Shown piece after piece: positions 5,854 through 8,706 of a stretch of 8,706 bases of DNA. The DNA is from Planctomycetota bacterium (lineage in GTDB: Bacteria > Planctomycetota > SZUA-567), in NCBI GenBank assembly GCA_020861125.1, contig JAJBSZ010000288.1, forward strand, positions 1-8,706, given 5' to 3'. How positions within the stretch are numbered: the stretch's first letter is position 1; each line of letters opens with the position of its first letter. The position numbers were made by a program, and so were the translations under genes. The notes under the pieces were generated by a model. It worked only from the letters and a program-made list of their open reading frames with translations. It was not told the origin of the DNA and did not search any database.

Positions 5854-7107
5854 ATGAGAAGAGCGCTGCTTGGAATGGTACTGGTCCTCTGCCTGTCCGT
5901 GTCCATGGCGGGCGAGACCATCCGCGTCGTGGCCAACGTCCATCCCTGGACCGACGGGATCAAGACCCTCATTCCCGAGTTCGAAAAGGAAACCGGCATT
6001 ACGGTCCAGCTCGAGACCTACGGCGAGGATCAGCTCAACCAAAAGGTGTCGGTGGAATTCACCGCCTCGCGCGGCCGGGGCATCGACGTGTTCTGCACCC
6101 GTCCCCTGCAGGAGGGGCGGATGATGCAGAAAAACGGCTGGTACGAGGACCTTACGCCGTATTTCAAGGATGATGCCGACTACGATTTCGCCGACTTCAC
6201 CCCGGGCTCCATCGACTGTACGTTTATCGGCGGCATCCAGACCTGCATCCCGCTGGTGACCGAAGTGGAACTCCTGTTCTACCGCAAGGATATCCTGGCC
6301 GAACACGGCCTGAACCCGCCCAAGACCTTTGAAGAATTGGAAAGCCAGGCCAAGCAGCTTCACGACCCGGCCAACGGCTTTGCCGGTTTCGTGGCCCGTG
6401 GCCAGCGCAGCGCCCTGATCACCCAGTTCTCCAGTTACATGTACGGCTTTGGCACCGACTTCTTCGATCTGGAGACCAAGAAGTCTCTGGTCGACACCCC
6501 CGAGTTCAAGGAAGCGGCCAACTTCTACGGCGGCATGCTGAACAAATACGGCCCGGAAGGCGTTCTCAATATGCACTGGATGCAGGCCGTGGCCGTCTTT
6601 ACCCAGGGCAAGGCCGCCCTGTACACCGAAGCCAGTTCCCTCTACCCCAGCCTCCTCGACCCCACCAAATCGGCCCTGGCCGATCAGACCGGCGTCGCAG
6701 TGTTCCCCCGCGGACCGCGCGGCCACCACACCTACGACATTACCGCTTGGGGTCTGGCCATGTCGTCCGGCAGCTCGAAAAAAGATGCCGCCTGGAAATT
6801 TATCCGCTTCATGACCAACAAGAAGAATACCATCGTCACCCAGGGCCAGTTTATGAACCCCTGCGCCCGGCAGTCGGTGTATAAAATCCCCGAAGGCGTG
6901 GCCAATTTCCCGCCCGACTGGGTCCAGGCCATGGCCGATTCCAGCACCATCGGCATCGGGCGTGACCGGCCGGCCGTCACCGCCGTCGGCGAAGCCCGTG
7001 ACATCATCGGCGAGGTGGTTGTCGCCGCCATCGAAGGACAGGACATCGAACCGGTTGCAAAACGGGCCGATGCTCGCTTCCAGGAAATTCTCGACCGCGA
7101 AGACTGA
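5854..7107 (+). CDS. ABC-type extracellular solute-binding protein (family 1, carbohydrate type)
   Basis: This is a secreted protein that captures a ligand and delivers it to an ABC importer. The 417 residues begin with a signal peptide (MRR, hydrophobic 4-16, cleavage likely after SMA at 17-19). There is no lipobox, so the mature protein should be soluble, presumably periplasmic. Family features in order are PEFEKETGITV (41-51), DVFCTRP (78-84), LFYRKDIL-EHGLNPPKTFEEL (141-162), FTQGKAALY (249-257), the hinge-side TAWGLAMSSGS (298-308) and AWKFIRFM (313-320). These fit the maltose/polyol-binding group (COG1653-like). It follows the isomerase gene by 74 bases and is closed by a strong terminator, so no permease or ATPase gene is in this transcript. 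The ligand is unknown; the neighbour suggests a sugar or sugar alcohol. Confidence 0.9.
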   Translation: MRRALLGMVLVLCLSVSMAGETIRVVANVHPWTDGIKTLIPEFEKETGITVQLETYGEDQLNQKVSVEFTASRGRGIDVFCTRPLQEGRMMQKNGWYEDLTPYFKDDADYDFADFTPGSIDCTFIGGIQTCIPLVTEVELLFYRKDILAEHGLNPPKTFEELESQAKQLHDPANGFAGFVARGQRSALITQFSSYMYGFGTDFFDLETKKSLVDTPEFKEAANFYGGMLNKYGPEGVLNMHWMQAVAVFTQGKAALYTEASSLYPSLLDPTKSALADQTGVAVFPRGPRGHHTYDITAWGLAMSSGSSKKDAAWKFIRFMTNKKNTIVTQGQFMNPCARQSVYKIPEGVANFPPDWVQAMADSSTIGIGRDRPAVTAVGEARDIIGEVVVAAIEGQDIEPVAKRADARFQEILDRED

Positions 7108-7137
7108 GTCCGCTCCCGCAAGCCGTCTTGCATAATG

Positions 7138-7163
7138 CCGCCCGGGAACACCGGGCGGTTTTT
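7138..7163 (+). terminator. Rho-independent terminator after the binding-protein gene
   Basis: CCGCCCGG (7138-7145) and CCGGGCGG (7151-7158) form a perfect eight-pair stem with a GAACA loop, followed by five T residues. It begins 31 bases after the TGA of the binding-protein gene and ends the isomerase/binding-protein transcript. Confidence 0.93.
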
Positions 7164-7243
7164 GCTTCGTGGCGGCGTCCGGCCGGCTTGCGGGCGGTGG
7201 CAAAACCGCGCCCTCGCCCGGTGGCGTCCACCCGGGTTCCCCC

Positions 7244-7272
7244 TTGCCTTTTCGCCGGGCACCCGGCACAAT
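7244..7272 (+). promoter_or_regulatory. Possible promoter of the FHA-GAF gene with an internal palindrome
   Basis: TTGCCT (7244-7249) and CACAAT (7267-7272; four of six matches to TATAAT) are 17 bases apart. Transcription from about 7279 would give a leader of roughly 60 bases. The spacer contains a perfect palindrome, GCCGGG-CA-CCCGGC (7254-7267), that touches the -10 box and could bind a repressor. The hexamers are only moderate and the region is G+C-rich, so chance is possible. Confidence 0.35.
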
Positions 7273-7340
7273 ACAGGTCGTTGTCGCCGGCGCGGCCCCG
7301 GGTAGGGAGCGGCGGAAATATTGTGGAAAAAGGACTCGGC

Positions 7341-8706
7341 ATGGCAGGTATCAGGGTAAAAAACGGCCCGAGCCAGGGGCAGACCTTCACCTTGGGTGAC
7401 AAGCCCATCATCGTCGGTCGGGACGAGGGCTGCGACCTCACGCTTCAGGACAAGGGTGCCTCGCGCCAGCATGCCGAGGTGTTCAAGATTGGCGACATGT
7501 GCTTTATCCGCGATCTCGAATCCAAGAACGGAACCTTCGTCAACGACAACCGGGTGAGCGAGGAAATGCTCCGAGACGGTGACCGGATTCAAATTGGCGG
7601 CACCGTCATCCTTTTCGAGCCCCAGGCCACCGGCCGCACCGACGAGGACCTGGACTTTTCCGAAGATGATCTGGACGCGTTTTACGAGCTGCGGCTCGAA
7701 GACCTCACCGCAGTCAATGTGGGCGTGGGCGATGTCGCCTCGGAAATCCACCTGCGCGCCCTATACCGCCTGTCGCGACTGGTGGCAAGCGAGGAGAACG
7801 AGAACGAACTGGTGCGCAAGGCGTTGGCCTTCATCGCCGAAACCCTCCGGGCGGACGGAGCCTATCTCTTCGGCCGGGATCCGCAGAAAGGCACCATCGT
7901 CACCCTCGGTTCCCATATTCCCAAAGGCGGCCGGTCCGGCCAACTATCCCGTACCATTATCCGCCGGGTGCTGCAGGACAAGCGGGCGCTCCTGGTAACC
8001 GATGCCATGCGCGACGACCGTTTCTCCGCCAACGAGTCGGTCATGCGGCACAACATCCACGCGGTTATTTGCGCTCCTCTTACGTTGTGCGACGGGGTTG
8101 AGAGCGCCCTGTACCTGGCGGGTGACGACCCGGCTATTTCCTTTAACGAACAGGAGCTGGAACTGGTCGCGGCCATGGCGGATCAGATCGGGCTGGCCCT
8201 TTCCCACATCGCCTCCAAACTGAAACGGCGGGAATACATGCTCGCCGCCGTCCGTATGCTGTTGCGGGTGGCGGATGCCGCCCGGCCGGGCATCATGGCC
8301 GCCAACGAACGGTTGGCCGGGTACATGCGCGCTCTGGGCTGTGCCATGGACATGAATCAGGACGCTCTGGAGCAGCTGCAACTGGCGGGTATGCTCCACA
8401 ATTATTCGGATATGGTGGCCGGCGGCGGCGACCAGCCAGCGGCGGACCGCACGGCGCGAACGGTGGAATTGCTGGCCCAGGAAACGTTCTTCCCGGAGAT
8501 CGAGGATATCATCGCCTACCAGATGGAGCGGTACGACGGCAGTGGGCCCAAAGGCCTGCTGGGCGGCGAGTTGCCCCTCGAGGCGCGAATTTTCCAGGTG
8601 GCACATGATATTGCCGACGGACTGGCGCCGGACGCGACGGCGGCGGATCTGGCCGAAGAGGTGACCCGGCTGGCGCGTGAATCGGGCAAGCGTTACGATC
8701 CGGAGG
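7341..8706 (+). CDS. FHA-GAF protein with degenerate HD-GYP domain (partial, cut at the window edge)
   Basis: 455 residues are visible without a stop. The FHA domain (about 3-93) binds phosphothreonine peptides and keeps its key residues: GR (26-27), SRQH (41-44) and SKNGTFVN (61-68). An acidic linker (100-120) leads to a GAF domain (about 138-290), a sensor fold for small ligands. From about 300 the helices resemble HD-GYP cyclic-di-GMP phosphodiesterases: MERYDGSGPKGLLGGELPLEARI (395-417) aligns with the classical HHErWDGsGYP-GL-GeeIPleaRI. The catalytic residues are eroded: the HD pair reads HN (353-354), the expected HH before ERxDG is missing, and GYP reads GPK. It is probably a cytosolic signal integrator without phosphodiesterase activity. 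AAGGA upstream of the ATG supports the start. The final residues (ESGKRYDPE) match the usual end of HD-GYP domains, so only a short tail may be missing. Confidence 0.85.
   Translation, partial: MAGIRVKNGPSQGQTFTLGDKPIIVGRDEGCDLTLQDKGASRQHAEVFKIGDMCFIRDLESKNGTFVNDNRVSEEMLRDGDRIQIGGTVILFEPQATGRTDEDLDFSEDDLDAFYELRLEDLTAVNVGVGDVASEIHLRALYRLSRLVASEENENELVRKALAFIAETLRADGAYLFGRDPQKGTIVTLGSHIPKGGRSGQLSRTIIRRVLQDKRALLVTDAMRDDRFSANESVMRHNIHAVICAPLTLCDGVESALYLAGDDPAISFNEQELELVAAMADQIGLALSHIASKLKRREYMLAAVRMLLRVADAARPGIMAANERLAGYMRALGCAMDMNQDALEQLQLAGMLHNYSDMVAGGGDQPAADRTARTVELLAQETFFPEIEDIIAYQMERYDGSGPKGLLGGELPLEARIFQVAHDIADGLAPDATAADLAEEVTRLARESGKRYDPE

Noticed and set aside
5725..7269. A 514-codon minus-strand frame
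   Set aside because: It is antisense to the binding-protein gene and runs across its terminator. Its histidine-, glycine- and valine-rich product is typical of the reverse strand of a real gene.

Overview
The window is G+C-rich bacterial DNA with Shine-Dalgarno-led genes. It runs from the last 20 codons of an unidentified gene to an unfinished signalling gene at the right edge. A signal-peptide-bearing solute-binding protein and an FHA-GAF-HD-GYP-like protein suggest a free-living bacterium, probably with a Gram-negative envelope. The divergent MnmE has features I associate from memory with planctomycete-like (PVC) lineages. The taxonomic placement is a low-confidence inference.

Layout. Bases 1-63 are a gene tail on the plus strand. 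Bases 64-382 have no convincing gene but hold several good inverted repeats. Bases 383-1588 (minus) encode a radical SAM protein of the spore photoproduct lyase (SPL) family. Bases 1589-2026 are mostly non-coding or decayed. Bases 2027-2212 hold a complete minus-strand tRNA-Asn(GTT) unit: promoter, hairpin leader, tRNA with encoded CCA, and a rho-independent terminator with a UUCG loop. Transcription then turns to plus: a CxxCxxCC cysteine-cluster protein (2349-2768), a divergent tRNA-modification GTPase MnmE (2775-4175) and ribonuclease HI (4184-4657) are packed with gaps of 6 and 8 bases and probably form one operon. After a 270-base gap with inverted repeats come a xylose-isomerase-like TIM-barrel protein (4928-5779) and a secreted ABC-type solute-binding protein (5854-7107), closed by a strong terminator at 7138-7163. 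From 7341 onward an FHA-GAF protein with a degenerate HD-GYP domain runs off the edge.

How the genes may work together. The YkgJ-like/mnmE/rnhA group is a housekeeping cluster (tRNA wobble modification, RNA-DNA hybrid removal). The isomerase and binding protein look like part of a sugar or polyol uptake and catabolism pathway whose permeases lie elsewhere. The FHA-GAF-HD-GYP-like protein looks like a signal integrator that has lost phosphodiesterase activity. The SPL-family gene sits in a stretch of visibly lower G+C next to the tRNA and may be an accessory acquisition.

I found no CRISPR array, complete mobile element or clearly new multi-gene system. The points most worth a second look are the SPL homologue with lysine where the hydrogen-donor cysteine is expected, the MnmE with a broken G4 motif, the degenerate HD-GYP domain, and the structured stretch at 64-346.
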